DNA of 10,763 bases from Candidatus Omnitrophota bacterium. GTDB lineage: Bacteria > Omnitrophota > Gorgyraeia > 2-02-FULL-51-18. This document shows positions 1 through 7,964 of this stretch, piece after piece. Under the pieces are notes generated by a model. It had not been told where the DNA came from. It ran no database searches and worked only from the letters and a program-made list of their open reading frames with translations. The stretch covers positions 1 through 10,763 of the forward strand of contig JAHFFL010000020.1 in NCBI GenBank assembly GCA_023247955.1, given 5' to 3'. How positions within the stretch are numbered: position 1 is the stretch's first letter; each line of letters starts with the position of its first letter. The translations under genes were made by a program, and so were the position numbers.

Positions 1-1
1 C

Positions 2-541
2 GGTTTTATCGGCGAGGCGGACTTCGGCGGATTTAACGTCGAGCGTTTTGATTTGCCGATCTTAGAGCGGGAAGTATTTGACGCCGGCCTCCGGCTCGAA
101 TGGCGGCACCGCACCGTTTACGATGCGCAGAAGATTTATCATATCCACGAGAAGCGGGACCTCAAGGCCGCGTATAAATTCTACTGTCAAAAAGAGCTCT
201 CCAACGCGCATTCGGCGCTGGCCGATTCGGAGGCGGCGCTTGAGATCCTTTCCGCCCAGATCCGGAAATACGGAAAGGGCGACGGCTACCTCGAGGAACT
301 GATTGATTTTGATTATGAGCCGTTCACCGATTTTTTTGACGCCGACCGGAAATTCCGCTGGTGGAACGGCGAGCTTTACCCGGTATTCGGCAAATACGGC
401 CGCAAGCTGACGGTCCGGGAGATTATCCAAAAAGACCGCGGCTACGTGGAGTACCTGATCGGCACCGACTTTGACGAAAAGACCAAAGAAATGCTTCGCC
501 GCTGCCTCGCGGGGAAATTTCCCGCCAAACCGCTTGCTTAA
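2..541 (+). CDS. DEDDh 3'-5' exonuclease (DnaQ-like) with ExoX-like C-terminal region, 5'-truncated
   Basis: Probable metal-dependent 3'-5' exonuclease acting on DNA ends in repair or proofreading. The frame is open from the window edge, so the start and the first exonuclease motif (DxE) lie upstream; 179 residues are visible. The piece GGFNVERFDLPIL (visible residues 9-21) matches motif ExoII, with Asp17 as metal ligand. AHSALADSEA (69-78) matches the H-x4-D ExoIII motif of the DEDDh class (His70, Asp75). Residues from about 115 on, with the pattern FRWWNGELYPVFGKYGRKL followed by a GYVEYLIGTDF stretch, resemble the ExoX-like C-terminal domain found after many DnaQ-type exonucleases. A TTG at 53 could be mistaken for the start, but it lies inside ExoII and is rejected. 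It ends about 80 bases before sdhC and looks like a separate unit. The family call is firm; the exact substrate is unknown. Confidence 0.85.
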   Translation, partial: GFIGEADFGGFNVERFDLPILEREVFDAGLRLEWRHRTVYDAQKIYHIHEKRDLKAAYKFYCQKELSNAHSALADSEAALEILSAQIRKYGKGDGYLEELIDFDYEPFTDFFDADRKFRWWNGELYPVFGKYGRKLTVREIIQKDRGYVEYLIGTDFDEKTKEMLRRCLAGKFPAKPLA

Positions 542-567
542 AGCCCTCGGATGCCGGACCAATTCGT

Positions 568-596
568 TTGACTCGCCTCTAATTTTTCTATAAAGT
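568..596 (+). promoter_or_regulatory. Putative sigma70-type promoter of the sdh operon
   Basis: TTGACT at 568-573 resembles a -35 box (5 of 6). TATAAA at 589-594 (5 of 6, 15-base spacer) or TAAAGT at 591-596 (4 of 6, 17-base spacer) could serve as the -10 box. It lies in the only non-coding gap before sdhC, about 30 bases from its start. Seen by eye only; no transcription data. Confidence 0.5.
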
Positions 597-624
597 AGAC
601 TGACACAGTCGCTGAGTGGAAACC

Positions 625-1296
625 ATGTGTCTTAAGTTTTTGAAATCGTCGGTCGGAAAAAAAGTCCTCATGGCGGTGACCGGGATTTTCCTTCTCGGTT
701 TCGTGATCGCGCACATGCTGGGGAATCTCCAAATCTTTTTGGGACAGGAGCGGCTCAATGACTACGCCCAGCACCTTCAAGACCTGCCGTTTCTTCTTTG
801 GCCCGCGAGGGCCTTCCTGCTCGGCGCCCTCATTCTCCATGTCGGCGTCTCGATAAAGCTCGCGTTGGAAAATAAAGCCGCGCGGCCCGTTCCTTATGTC
901 TATCCGAATACGGTCCAGGCGACTTACGCTTCGCGGACCATGAGGGTCTCGGGGTTTATCATTCTCGCGTTTTTGGTGTACCATCTTTTAAATTTTACGT
1001 TCGGCGTGACGCACCCGCAGTTTTTTCATTTGATGGATTCGAAAGGACGGCACGACGTGTATTCGATGGTGATCCGCAGTTTTCAGGATTATTTCGTCTC
1101 GGGGGTTTATGTTGTCGCGATGGCGCTTCTCTGTCTTCACCTGAGCCACGGCGTCTCCAGTCTTTTTCAGTCGCTTGGCATCAGTGACGAAAAATCGCGG
1201 CCCGCGTTTGAGAAACTGGCGCGTCTGACGGCGCTTACGATTTTTATCGGCAACACCTCGATCCCGACCGCGGTGCTTTTAGGTTTTTTGGGGTAA
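625..1296 (+). CDS. sdhC: Succinate dehydrogenase/fumarate reductase cytochrome b558 subunit
   Basis: Membrane anchor of Complex II, passing electrons between the SdhB iron-sulfur centres and the quinone pool through b hemes. About 223 residues with five hydrophobic segments, as in the Bacillus/epsilon-type b558 family. The N-terminus ([10 protein letters not shown], then [17 protein letters not shown]) is typical of that family. His residues spaced along the helices are candidate axial ligands for two hemes: numbered from this ATG, His30, His72, His120 and His172/His175. I chose ATG 625 because GAGTGGA (614-620) gives it a ribosome binding site, whereas the in-frame GTG at 616 has none; GTG 616 would add three residues. 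It is the first gene of the operon, 11 bases before sdhA. Direction in vivo (succinate oxidation or fumarate reduction) cannot be told from sequence. Confidence 0.93.
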   Translation: MCLKFLKSSVGKKVLMAVTGIFLLGFVIAHMLGNLQIFLGQERLNDYAQHLQDLPFLLWPARAFLLGALILHVGVSIKLALENKAARPVPYVYPNTVQATYASRTMRVSGFIILAFLVYHLLNFTFGVTHPQFFHLMDSKGRHDVYSMVIRSFQDYFVSGVYVVAMALLCLHLSHGVSSLFQSLGISDEKSRPAFEKLARLTALTIFIGNTSIPTAVLLGFLG

Positions 1297-1307
1297 GGGA
1301 ATATTCC

Positions 1308-3224
1308 ATGGAACTTGATGCAAAAATTCCCGCAGGCCCTCTCGAAAAAAAATGGGAGAAGCGCCGTTCTGAGCTGAAGCTTGTCAACCCCGCCAATAAA
1401 CGCAAGTACGAAATCCTCGTCGTAGGATCCGGTCTTGCGGGTGCCTCGGCGGCGGCCTCCCTGGCGGAGCTGGGCTACGGCGTGAGCTGTTTTTGTTTTC
1501 AGGACAGTCCACGGCGTGCGCACAGCATCGCGGCGCAGGGCGGGATCAATGCCGCCAAAAATTACCAAAACGACGGCGACAGCGTCCAACGGCTCTTTTA
1601 TGACACGGTCAAAGGCGGAGATTTTCGTTCGCGTGAGGCGAACGTTTACCGCTTGGCTGAAATCAGCACGGCGATCATTGACCAGTGCGTGGCACAAGGG
1701 GTCCCGTTTGCGCGGGAGTACGGCGGTTCGCTCGCCAACCGCTCGTTCGGCGGCGCTCAGGTCTCGCGCACGTTTTACGCCCGCGGGCAAACCGGCCAGC
1801 AGCTTCTCTTGGGTGCCTATCAGTCATTGGAGCGCCAAATCGGCCTGGGCCGCGTGAATATGTTTCCGCGCGTCGAGATGCTTGATCTAGTGGTCGTGGA
1901 CGGCCATGCCAAAGGGATAATCACAAGAGATCTCATCACCGGTCGAATTCAGTCGTATGCGGCGGACGCGATAGTTCTCGCGACCGGCGGCTATGCCAAT
2001 GTTTTTCATCTCTCGACGAATGCAGTTGGCTGCAACGTCACCGCGATTTACCGTGCTTATAAAAAGGGCGCTTTTTTCGCCAATCCCTGCTTCACGCAGA
2101 TTCATCCGACCTGTATTCCGGTGTCCGGGGACTTTCAGTCCAAGCTGACGCTGATGTCCGAGTCGCTGCGTAACGACGGCCGTGTGTGGGTGCCCAAGAA
2201 AAAAGGGGACAGCCGGCGGCCGGAAGACATTCCGGAGAGCGAGAGGGACTATTATCTTGAAAGGAAATACCCCAGTTTTGGCAATCTCGCGCCGCGCGAC
2301 ATCGCTTCACGGAGCGCCAAGGAAGTCTGCGATGAGGGCCGCGGAGTGGGCGAGTCCGGCCGCGGCGTGTATCTGGATTTTTCCGAAGCCATTGGACGGC
2401 TCGGTAAAAAAGTGATCGCCGAGCGTTACGGCAATTTATTTGAGATGTACGAGCGCATTACCGGCGAAAGCCCCTACGCCTCGCCGATGCGGATTTATCC
2501 GGCCGCGCATTACACGATGGGAGGGCTTTGGGTCGATTATCACTTGATGAGCAATCTGCCGGGCCTCTTTGTTCTCGGCGAGGCCAATTTTTCAGACCAC
2601 GGCGCGAACCGCTTGGGCGCAAGCGCTTTGATGCAAGGGCTTGCGGACGGTTATTTCATTCTCCCTTATACGATAGGCGATTATTTGGCGGCGGGCCGGG
2701 GCGCCGAGCGGAAGATCGACGCTGGAGTGGCCGAGTTCAAAAAAGCCGAAGCAGAGGTTCGGACGAAAACCAAGAAACTTTTATCCGTTAAGGGAAAACG
2801 GAGCACCACCTCTTTTCACAAAGAGCTCGGGGACTTGGTCTGGGGGTGTTGCGGGATGTCGCGCAGTGAACAGGGTCTGAAAAAAGCGCTCGCGAGAATT
2901 CCCGAACTGCGTGAGGAGTTCTGGCGGGACGTGAATGTGCTGGGGGGCGGTGAGGAATTCAATCAGGCGCTTGAACGCGCGGGCCGCGTGGCGGATTTTC
3001 TGGAATTCGCCGAGCTTTTGTGTCTTGACGCGCTGCACCGCAAGGAATCCTGCGGCGGGCATTTTCGCGAGGAATACCAGACGGCCGAAGGCGAGGCCAA
3101 GCGTGATGACGCGAATTTTTCCTATGTGGCGGCCTGGGAATACCGGGCGGACGCGCCGCCCGTGCTTCACAAGGAACCCTTGGTGTTTGAAAATGTCGCC
3201 TTGGCGGAGAGGCATTACAAATAG
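1308..3224 (+). CDS. sdhA: Succinate dehydrogenase/fumarate reductase flavoprotein subunit
   Basis: Catalytic FAD subunit interconverting succinate and fumarate. 638 residues, normal for the class paired with a single b558 anchor. The Rossmann motif GSGLAG lies at 40-45. His72 in AHSIAAQGG is the expected covalent FAD attachment site. Active-site regions are visible: HPT at 266-268, Arg330 in the APRD segment, His401 in HYTMGGLW and HGANRLG at 431-437. The C-terminal helical domain is present, so the enzyme looks intact. TAAGGGA at 1294-1300 sits 7 bases before ATG 1308 and overlaps the sdhC stop. The stop codon TAG directly abuts the sdhB ATG, implying coupled translation. The first 33 or so residues before the FAD domain are longer than in some homologues, but the binding-site spacing supports this start. 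Confidence 0.96.
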   Translation: MELDAKIPAGPLEKKWEKRRSELKLVNPANKRKYEILVVGSGLAGASAAASLAELGYGVSCFCFQDSPRRAHSIAAQGGINAAKNYQNDGDSVQRLFYDTVKGGDFRSREANVYRLAEISTAIIDQCVAQGVPFAREYGGSLANRSFGGAQVSRTFYARGQTGQQLLLGAYQSLERQIGLGRVNMFPRVEMLDLVVVDGHAKGIITRDLITGRIQSYAADAIVLATGGYANVFHLSTNAVGCNVTAIYRAYKKGAFFANPCFTQIHPTCIPVSGDFQSKLTLMSESLRNDGRVWVPKKKGDSRRPEDIPESERDYYLERKYPSFGNLAPRDIASRSAKEVCDEGRGVGESGRGVYLDFSEAIGRLGKKVIAERYGNLFEMYERITGESPYASPMRIYPAAHYTMGGLWVDYHLMSNLPGLFVLGEANFSDHGANRLGASALMQGLADGYFILPYTIGDYLAAGRGAERKIDAGVAEFKKAEAEVRTKTKKLLSVKGKRSTTSFHKELGDLVWGCCGMSRSEQGLKKALARIPELREEFWRDVNVLGGGEEFNQALERAGRVADFLEFAELLCLDALHRKESCGGHFREEYQTAEGEAKRDDANFSYVAAWEYRADAPPVLHKEPLVFENVALAERHYK

Positions 3225-3971
3225 ATGGATCTAAAGCTTAAAATATGGCGCCAGAAAAATTCCGCCGATAAGGGACGCCTTGTCGAGATTGAGGCGAAGG
3301 GCATCAACGAGCACCTGTCTTTTCTTGAGATGCTGGATGTCGTGAATGAGGACCTGCAGAAAAAAGGGATAGAGCCGGTCGCGTTTGATTCGGACTGCCG
3401 CGAAGGAATATGCGGGGTGTGTTCGCTGGTAATCAACGGCATCCCCCACGGCCCCGACCGCGGGACTGCAGTTTGCCAACTGCAGATGCGGCGTTTTAAG
3501 GACGGCGACACGATCACGATTGAGCCGTGGCGGGTGAAGGCGTTTCCGGTGGTCAAAGATCTCGTGACCGACCGCAGCGCGTTGGACCGAATTATTCAAG
3601 CGGGTGGTTTTATCTCGGTAAACACCGGGAGCGTGCCTGAAGCCAACGCGATTCCCGTGGGAAAAGAACAGGCGGAGACCGCGATGGACGTAGCGGCCTG
3701 TATCGGCTGCGGAGCTTGCGTGGCCGCCTGCAAAAATGCCTCGGCGATGCTTTTTGTCGCGGCGAAGGTGTCCCACTTGGCCGCTCTGCCGCAGGGGCAG
3801 GTGGAGCGTGGACGCCGCGTGGCCGGTATGGTGGCCCGGATGGATAAAGAAGGATTTGGAAACTGCAGCAACCAGTATGAGTGCGAGGCGGTCTGTCCGA
3901 AAGAAATCAGCGTTTCTTTTATCGCAAAAATGAACCGGGAATATTTTAAGGCGCACAAGGAGGATCCATGA
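3225..3971 (+). CDS. sdhB: Succinate dehydrogenase/fumarate reductase iron-sulfur subunit
   Basis: Electron-transfer subunit between SdhA flavin and the SdhC hemes, 248 residues. The 2Fe-2S site is Cys58, Cys63, Cys66 and Cys84; the longer gap before the fourth Cys (with the [13 protein letters not shown] stretch) is characteristic of the b558-linked class rather than the E. coli SdhB type. The 4Fe-4S site is [11 protein letters not shown] with Cys159, 162, 165 and 169. The 3Fe-4S site is Cys214, Cys220 and Cys224 in [12 protein letters not shown]. All cluster ligands are present. The start is fixed by its position immediately after the sdhA stop, with GGAGAGG in the sdhA tail as ribosome binding site. 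It overlaps the next gene by four bases (ATGA). Confidence 0.96.
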   Translation: MDLKLKIWRQKNSADKGRLVEIEAKGINEHLSFLEMLDVVNEDLQKKGIEPVAFDSDCREGICGVCSLVINGIPHGPDRGTAVCQLQMRRFKDGDTITIEPWRVKAFPVVKDLVTDRSALDRIIQAGGFISVNTGSVPEANAIPVGKEQAETAMDVAACIGCGACVAACKNASAMLFVAAKVSHLAALPQGQVERGRRVAGMVARMDKEGFGNCSNQYECEAVCPKEISVSFIAKMNREYFKAHKEDP

Positions 3972-4396
3972 CGGAAATTTCTCAAGAAACTCCCCGGACA
4001 CCGGGTGTGGTGATTTTCACGGCCGTGCTCAATTTTATCGCCGCTTTTTTCGCGTTTCTCGCGGCGGGCGTCTCAGTCGCCGGAATTTTTTTCGGAAATG
4101 CGATGGGCATCGCCGAAAAAATCAACCGGCAGCTTTCCGAGTACTCCATTCCTTCGGTTAATCTTTCTTCGGGGCTCACGTTTTTCTTTGTGTTGCTTTT
4201 TGTGCTGTGCCTGACGATGGCGATTACTTCGCTGATCGTGGGGCGTGGCCTGCTGAAAGGCAGGAAATGGACCTGGTACGTGCAGGTGGCGTCCAGCGTC
4301 ATCGGCCTTCTGGGCTTTCCGTTCTGGACCCTGATGAATGCCGTACTGCTCTTCCTCTTTTTTCAAAAACCCGTCCGCGATTATTTCAAGGTCTGA
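3968..4396 (+). CDS. Small multi-pass membrane protein of unknown function in the sdh operon
   Basis: I do not recognise a named family. 142 residues with about three hydrophobic blocks: 13-42, 70-92 and 101-132. A soluble, mildly polar loop lies between the first two. The C-terminus ([17 protein letters not shown], then [17 protein letters not shown]) reads like small integral membrane proteins annotated as hypothetical in many uncultured bacteria. AAGGAGG (3957-3963) four bases before the start is the strongest ribosome binding site in the window, and the start overlaps the sdhB stop (ATGA). That suggests it is made together with Complex II. It lacks His pairs suited to heme binding, so it is unlikely to be a second cytochrome anchor (SdhD). 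A role in assembly or membrane context is guesswork. Confidence 0.8.
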   Translation: MTEISQETPRTPGVVIFTAVLNFIAAFFAFLAAGVSVAGIFFGNAMGIAEKINRQLSEYSIPSVNLSSGLTFFFVLLFVLCLTMAITSLIVGRGLLKGRKWTWYVQVASSVIGLLGFPFWTLMNAVLLFLFFQKPVRDYFKV

Positions 4397-4401
4397 AAAC
4401 A

Positions 4402-5247
4402 GTGCCGCTTATCAAAGCCAAGATCCGGGTCGGACATAGCCCTGATCCCGACGACGCGTTCATGTTTTACGCGATCGCGCACGATAAAATAAGAACCGAC
4501 GGCATCACGTTCTCGCACGTGATCGAAGACATCGAGTCGCTGAACAAGCGCGCTTTTAAAGCGGAGCTTGAGGTGACCGCCGTTTCCGCGTTCGCTTTTT
4601 TTCAGGTTGCCGGTAAATACGCGCTGATGCCCTGCGGCGCGAGCATCGGGGACAACTATGGCCCCGTCTTGGTTTCTACGAAGTCGCTGTATTCCAAGGA
4701 GCTTCGGGGCAAAAAGATCGCCGTGCCCGGCCTGCATACGACCGCGTACCTGGCGCTCAAGCTTTTTTTGCCGGATTTCGAGCCGGTCGTGGTGCCGTTC
4801 GACAAGATTTTGGAGACGGTCAAAAAAGGCGAGGTGGACGCGGGGCTCATCATTCACGAGGGACAGTTGACCTACGAGAAGCTCGGCTTCAAAAAAATAG
4901 CGGACCTCGGCGAGTGGTTTTATGAAATGACGAAATTGCCTTTACCGCTCGGCGTGGACGTGATACGCAAAAACCTCGGGCGTGACATCCTACGGAAAAC
5001 GACGCGGCTTTTGAGGGATAGCATCGAGTACGGGCTGAGGCATCGCCAAGAGGCGCTCAAGTACGCGATGAGGTTTGGCCGCGGCATCGGGGAAGACACC
5101 GCCGACGAATTTGTCGGCATGTACGTCAACGATTACACCGTGGACATGGGGAAGAAGGGAAAAGAAGGGCTGCTCGCGCTTCAGAAGGCGGCCCTTGACG
5201 ACGGAATTCTTCCTAAGTCATCGAAAATCGAATTCGTGGACATGTGA
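4402..5247 (+). CDS. MqnA/MqnD-family protein (possible menaquinone biosynthesis or periplasmic-binding-like protein)
   Basis: 281 residues with the two-lobe binding-protein fold pattern of the MqnA/MqnD family. In the futalosine route MqnD converts cyclic dehypoxanthinyl futalosine to 1,4-dihydroxy-6-naphthoate. Visible landmarks are GHSPDPDDAFMFY (11-23), DIESLN (43-48), a GASIGDNYGP segment (79-88), AVPGLHTTAYL (107-117) and IHEGQLTY (151-158). His152 sits where MqnD has its conserved catalytic His. The N-terminal signature SPDPDDAF differs from the SPCPNDTF of characterised MqnD, so this belongs to a related subgroup whose reaction is not established. GTG 4402 is chosen because it begins immediately before the conserved N-terminus and five bases after the previous stop; CAAGG lies upstream. 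A farther in-frame start inside the previous gene would add unrelated residues. No signal peptide is seen, so it is cytoplasmic. Confidence 0.85.
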   Translation: MPLIKAKIRVGHSPDPDDAFMFYAIAHDKIRTDGITFSHVIEDIESLNKRAFKAELEVTAVSAFAFFQVAGKYALMPCGASIGDNYGPVLVSTKSLYSKELRGKKIAVPGLHTTAYLALKLFLPDFEPVVVPFDKILETVKKGEVDAGLIIHEGQLTYEKLGFKKIADLGEWFYEMTKLPLPLGVDVIRKNLGRDILRKTTRLLRDSIEYGLRHRQEALKYAMRFGRGIGEDTADEFVGMYVNDYTVDMGKKGKEGLLALQKAALDDGILPKSSKIEFVDM

Positions 5248-5248
5248 A

Positions 5249-7036
5249 ATGAAAAGGGCCGTCAGTTTTGTCCAGAAGTCTTCCGAGTGGGTGAGAAAAC
5301 CCAAGCATATCGACGCCAACCTCAAGGATTATTTTAAAACCTATAAGACTTTCCGCTGGAAATCCGTGGAAAAGGAGTTTGACTGGTCCCGCACGAAAAA
5401 AGTGAACATCGTGCATGAAATGATAGACCGCCACGCCGCCTCCACCCGAAAAAACAAGGTCGCGCTTTTTTATTGGGACCCGTCTCCGAGCGCCGGATAT
5501 CCTCAAGGCCGGGACGAGAAATACACCTTCCTCGATTTGAAAAACGAGTCCAGCCGTTTCGGAAATGTCTTAAAGAAAATGGGTGTCCGAAAAGGCGACC
5601 GCGTCGCCGTTTTTCTTCCGCGTACCCCCGAGCTTTATATTTCTATTCTTGGGATTCACCGCGTCGGGGCGATTCCCGTGCCGCTGTTTGAGGCGTTCAT
5701 GGAGACCGCGATTGAAGACCGGTTGTCCAACAGCGAGGCCAAAGCCATTATCACGGCCTCGCAGCTCCTCGAAAGGATCCCTTTTTCAAAACTGCCGTGC
5801 CTGAAAGAGGTTTGTCTCGTCGGAGGGGACGGGGAGGTGATGCCGTCGTTGCCGACTTCGGTGCGTCTGATTTCTTATACGGAAGAGATGCAAAAGGCAT
5901 CGCGCGAGCTGGAGCCCGTTTGGCTGAATCTCAATGACGGGCTTGTGATTCATTACACCTCGGGCTCTACCGGACGCTCGAAAGGGGTGCTACACCGGCA
6001 GTACGCGATGCTTGGGCATTACCAGACCGCCAAATGGGCCCTCGATCTGAGGGACGACGATGTTTACTGGTGTACAGCCGACCCCGGCTGGGTGACAGGC
6101 ACTTCTTATGGGATCTACGGGCCATGGACGCTGGGCATTTCAAGCGTCGTGCTCGGCGGCCGTTTTTCAGCGCAGCAGTGGTACCAGACCATAGAAAAAT
6201 ACCGCGTGACGGTGTGGTACAGCGCCCCAACGGCGTTTCGGATGCTGATGTCGAAAGGGGAGGCGCTCCCCAAAAGCTGCGACCTGAAAAGCTTGCGGCA
6301 CATCTGCTCGGTGGGAGAACCCTTGAATCCTGAGGCGCTAAGGTGGGTGTGGAAAGTCACGGGCATTCCGCCGCACGAAACCTGGTGGATGACGGAGACG
6401 GGGATGCAAATCGTCTGCAATTACCGGAGTCTTGATTTTAAGGTCGGCGCGACGGGACGGCCGTTCCCCGGCACTTACGCGACTGTCGTGAATGATAAAG
6501 GGGAAGAAGTGCCGCCAAATACGTTGGGGAATCTCGTGGTCAAGGCCGGGTGGCCTTCGATGATGAAAGAAATCTGGGGCAACAAAGGAAAATACAACGA
6601 ATATTTCCGCTTGAAGGGCTGGTACCTGAGCGGCGACACTTGCTATAAGGACAAAGAAGGATTTATCTGGTTCGCCGGCCGCGCGGATGACGTGATCAAA
6701 ACGGCCGGCGAGCGGGTGGGGCCGTTTGAGGTGGAGAGCGCTTTGGTGCAGCATCCGGCGGTGGCCGAGGCCGGCGTGATCGGCAAGCCGGACGAACTGC
6801 GGGGGCAACTCATCAAGGCGTTTATCAGCCTGCGTTCGGGTTTTTCGCCTTCGGAAGACCTCAAAAAAGAAATCGCCGAGTTCGTCAAAAAAAACATGGC
6901 CGCGCACGCCGCGCCCCGCGAAATCGAGTTTTGCGAAAGAGTGCCGAAGACGCGGTCAGGAAAAATCATGCGCCGTGTCCTGCGCGCCTGGGACCAAGGA
7001 CTGCCGGTAGGCGATATCAGCACCATGGAGGAATAA
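5249..7036 (+). CDS. acsA: Acetate-CoA ligase (AcsA type, AMP-forming)
   Basis: Activates acetate with ATP and CoA to acetyl-CoA via acetyl-AMP. 595 residues, close to Bacillus AcsA rather than the longer enteric Acs. ANL-superfamily motifs in order: nucleotide loop YTSGSTGRSKG (236-246), the ADPGWVTGTSYGIYGPW segment (277-293), TWWMTETG (378-385), YLSGD (459-463), GRADDVIKTAGERVGPFEVES (hinge region from 477) and PKTRSGK (566-572). Lys572 is the catalytic lysine that is reversibly acetylated in related enzymes. The Trp pair at 379-380 is consistent with a small acyl pocket, favouring acetate over longer acids. ATG 5249 follows the previous stop by one base; in-frame codons farther upstream lie inside the preceding gene and give no homologous sequence. 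The position downstream of Complex II suggests coupled use or recycling of acetate. Confidence 0.94.
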   Translation: MKRAVSFVQKSSEWVRKPKHIDANLKDYFKTYKTFRWKSVEKEFDWSRTKKVNIVHEMIDRHAASTRKNKVALFYWDPSPSAGYPQGRDEKYTFLDLKNESSRFGNVLKKMGVRKGDRVAVFLPRTPELYISILGIHRVGAIPVPLFEAFMETAIEDRLSNSEAKAIITASQLLERIPFSKLPCLKEVCLVGGDGEVMPSLPTSVRLISYTEEMQKASRELEPVWLNLNDGLVIHYTSGSTGRSKGVLHRQYAMLGHYQTAKWALDLRDDDVYWCTADPGWVTGTSYGIYGPWTLGISSVVLGGRFSAQQWYQTIEKYRVTVWYSAPTAFRMLMSKGEALPKSCDLKSLRHICSVGEPLNPEALRWVWKVTGIPPHETWWMTETGMQIVCNYRSLDFKVGATGRPFPGTYATVVNDKGEEVPPNTLGNLVVKAGWPSMMKEIWGNKGKYNEYFRLKGWYLSGDTCYKDKEGFIWFAGRADDVIKTAGERVGPFEVESALVQHPAVAEAGVIGKPDELRGQLIKAFISLRSGFSPSEDLKKEIAEFVKKNMAAHAAPREIEFCERVPKTRSGKIMRRVLRAWDQGLPVGDISTMEE

Positions 7037-7311
7037 TGTTCGGACAAATGAAAGACGTGATGGGCCGGTTTCAAATGATGCAGAGATTGATGCAAAATGA
7101 GGATTTTAAAGCATTTATTTCACACCCAAAGGTCAAGGCGCTTTTCCACGACCCCGAGTTCAAGGAAGTCGCAAAGACCCAGGATTTTTCAAAAATCCTC
7201 GCCCACCCCAAATTCGCTCTGCTCACCCGCGACCCCCAGGTGGCCGCTCTCATGGCCAAGATCAACCCTCAAGAGCTTCTCGGCCGATCCAGCCGCCTTG
7301 ATAAACACTGA
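7036..7311 (+). CDS. Small protein with two HPK/DP repeats, last gene of the sdh-acs operon
   Basis: Unrecognised 91-residue soluble protein. A Met/Gln-rich helical N-terminus (1-20) is followed by two back-to-back 27-residue units (21-47 and 48-74) sharing the skeleton DF-x5-HPK-x3-L-x2-DP: DF23-24/HPK30-32/DP39-40 and DF50-51/HPK57-59/DP66-67. This resembles, in style only, the DP/STI1-type helical repeats of co-chaperones such as Hop. No transmembrane or export signal is seen. The start overlaps the acsA stop by one base (TAATG), with GGAGGA at 7027-7032 as ribosome binding site, so it is translated with acsA. Farther in-frame starts within acsA are not favoured because they lack a site and a conserved extension. 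Function unknown. Confidence 0.78.
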   Translation: MFGQMKDVMGRFQMMQRLMQNEDFKAFISHPKVKALFHDPEFKEVAKTQDFSKILAHPKFALLTRDPQVAALMAKINPQELLGRSSRLDKH

Positions 7312-7319
7312 TTCCTGGT

Positions 7320-7329
7320 GTAAGCTTAC
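7320..7329. repeat. 10-bp perfect palindrome in the gap before the exported protein gene
   Basis: GTAAGCTTAC reads the same on both strands. It lies in the 79-base gap 7312-7390, which otherwise holds an A-rich stretch and no clear terminator or strong promoter. It might be an operator half-site pair, or chance. Confidence 0.25.
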
Positions 7330-7390
7330 TCATGGGGATTATCAAGAAAGCAAATCTCTAAATTAAGAAGCTAAGAAAGACGGGGGCAGT

Positions 7391-7867
7391 ATGAAAAAGC
7401 TGGTATTCTTCACGGTTTTGGCGGTTCTGCTAGGTTTTTCGCAGCCCTCCTACGCCGACGAAAAAGTCGTCGGTCTTGTCCCTTCGCCCGAAGGGGACTA
7501 CCAAAATCTGAAAACTCAAGCGCTCACTGTTTCCGGTGGTTCACCACAGCCCGGAAAAGTGCTCACGGCTATTGATAACCAAGGCAACGCGCGGTGGACA
7601 GCAAACCAAGGGATTCGTTTAGGAACTTCGGATTGCTACATTAACGAAGGGGGGCGGTATTCAAACGCGAGTTGCAGGGCTGGTTATTATGTAAAGTCTT
7701 TTGTGAAAGGAAGCGACAACCGGTGGGAATCTTTTGCCACAATCTGCTGCAACTCAGATTCATCGGTTGTAGGAACCCCATACAACACTATTGTGGCTAA
7801 CTGCCGCGCAGGAATTCCGGCGCAGCTTAGTCAGATGGGAGAGGTGTATTGTCCGGATCCGGATTGA
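7391..7867 (+). CDS. Exported cysteine-rich protein with C-x-GYYV motif
   Basis: 158 residues. A Sec signal peptide is plain: MKK, a hydrophobic core (4-16), and a likely SPase I cut after Ala22 in PSYA. The mature part has six Cys (82, 95, 119, 120, 138, 154), an even number including a CC pair, consistent with disulfides outside the cytoplasm. PGKVLTAIDNQGNARW (54-69) resembles the GKVLT-x-D-x-G-x-W linker seen before the tips of bacterial surface and tail-fibre-like proteins. SCRAGYYVKSF (94-104) resembles a Cys/Tyr motif in surface proteins of unknown role. GGGGG at 7382-7386 precedes ATG 7391. Base composition looks more AT-rich than the flanking genes and it stands alone between two housekeeping units, which fits accessory cargo. 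Function unknown; a surface or pseudopilus-associated role is speculation. Confidence 0.75.
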   Translation: MKKLVFFTVLAVLLGFSQPSYADEKVVGLVPSPEGDYQNLKTQALTVSGGSPQPGKVLTAIDNQGNARWTANQGIRLGTSDCYINEGGRYSNASCRAGYYVKSFVKGSDNRWESFATICCNSDSSVVGTPYNTIVANCRAGIPAQLSQMGEVYCPDPD

Positions 7868-7909
7868 TTGAAGGGTCGTCGTAATAAGCTATTTACTCCT
7901 ATTAATTCC

Positions 7910-7938
7910 TTGACGTAATAAACCCAGGGTGATAGTAT
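7910..7938 (+). promoter_or_regulatory. Putative promoter of the rplM-rpsI unit
   Basis: TTGACG (7910-7915, 5 of 6) and TAGTAT (7933-7938, 4 of 6) are separated by 17 bases. The expected transcript would begin near 7945, about 20 bases before the rplM start, leaving a very short leader. No L13 autoregulatory leader structure could be recognised in so short a span. Confidence 0.6.
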
Positions 7939-7964
7939 CGCTCCTCCAAAAAAGAGAGGATTTT

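Noticed and set aside
53..55. TTG as the start of the first protein.
   Set aside because: It lies inside the conserved exonuclease motif GFNVERFDLPIL; the frame continues upstream beyond the window.
1167..1790. Long minus-strand open frames, for example across the sdhC-sdhA boundary and opposite acsA.
   Set aside because: They are antisense to well-supported genes, have no recognisable motifs, and arise from GC-rich codon bias.
7298..7326. Possible promoter TTGATA-17-TAAGCT before the exported protein gene.
   Set aside because: The -10 box matches only 3 of 6 and the -35 lies in the preceding gene; too weak to annotate.
7942..7960. Small hairpin TCCTC/GAGGA hiding the rplM ribosome binding site.
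   Set aside because: The predicted transcript start near 7945 leaves the upstream half mostly outside the RNA; 5 bp with a 9-base loop is also weak.
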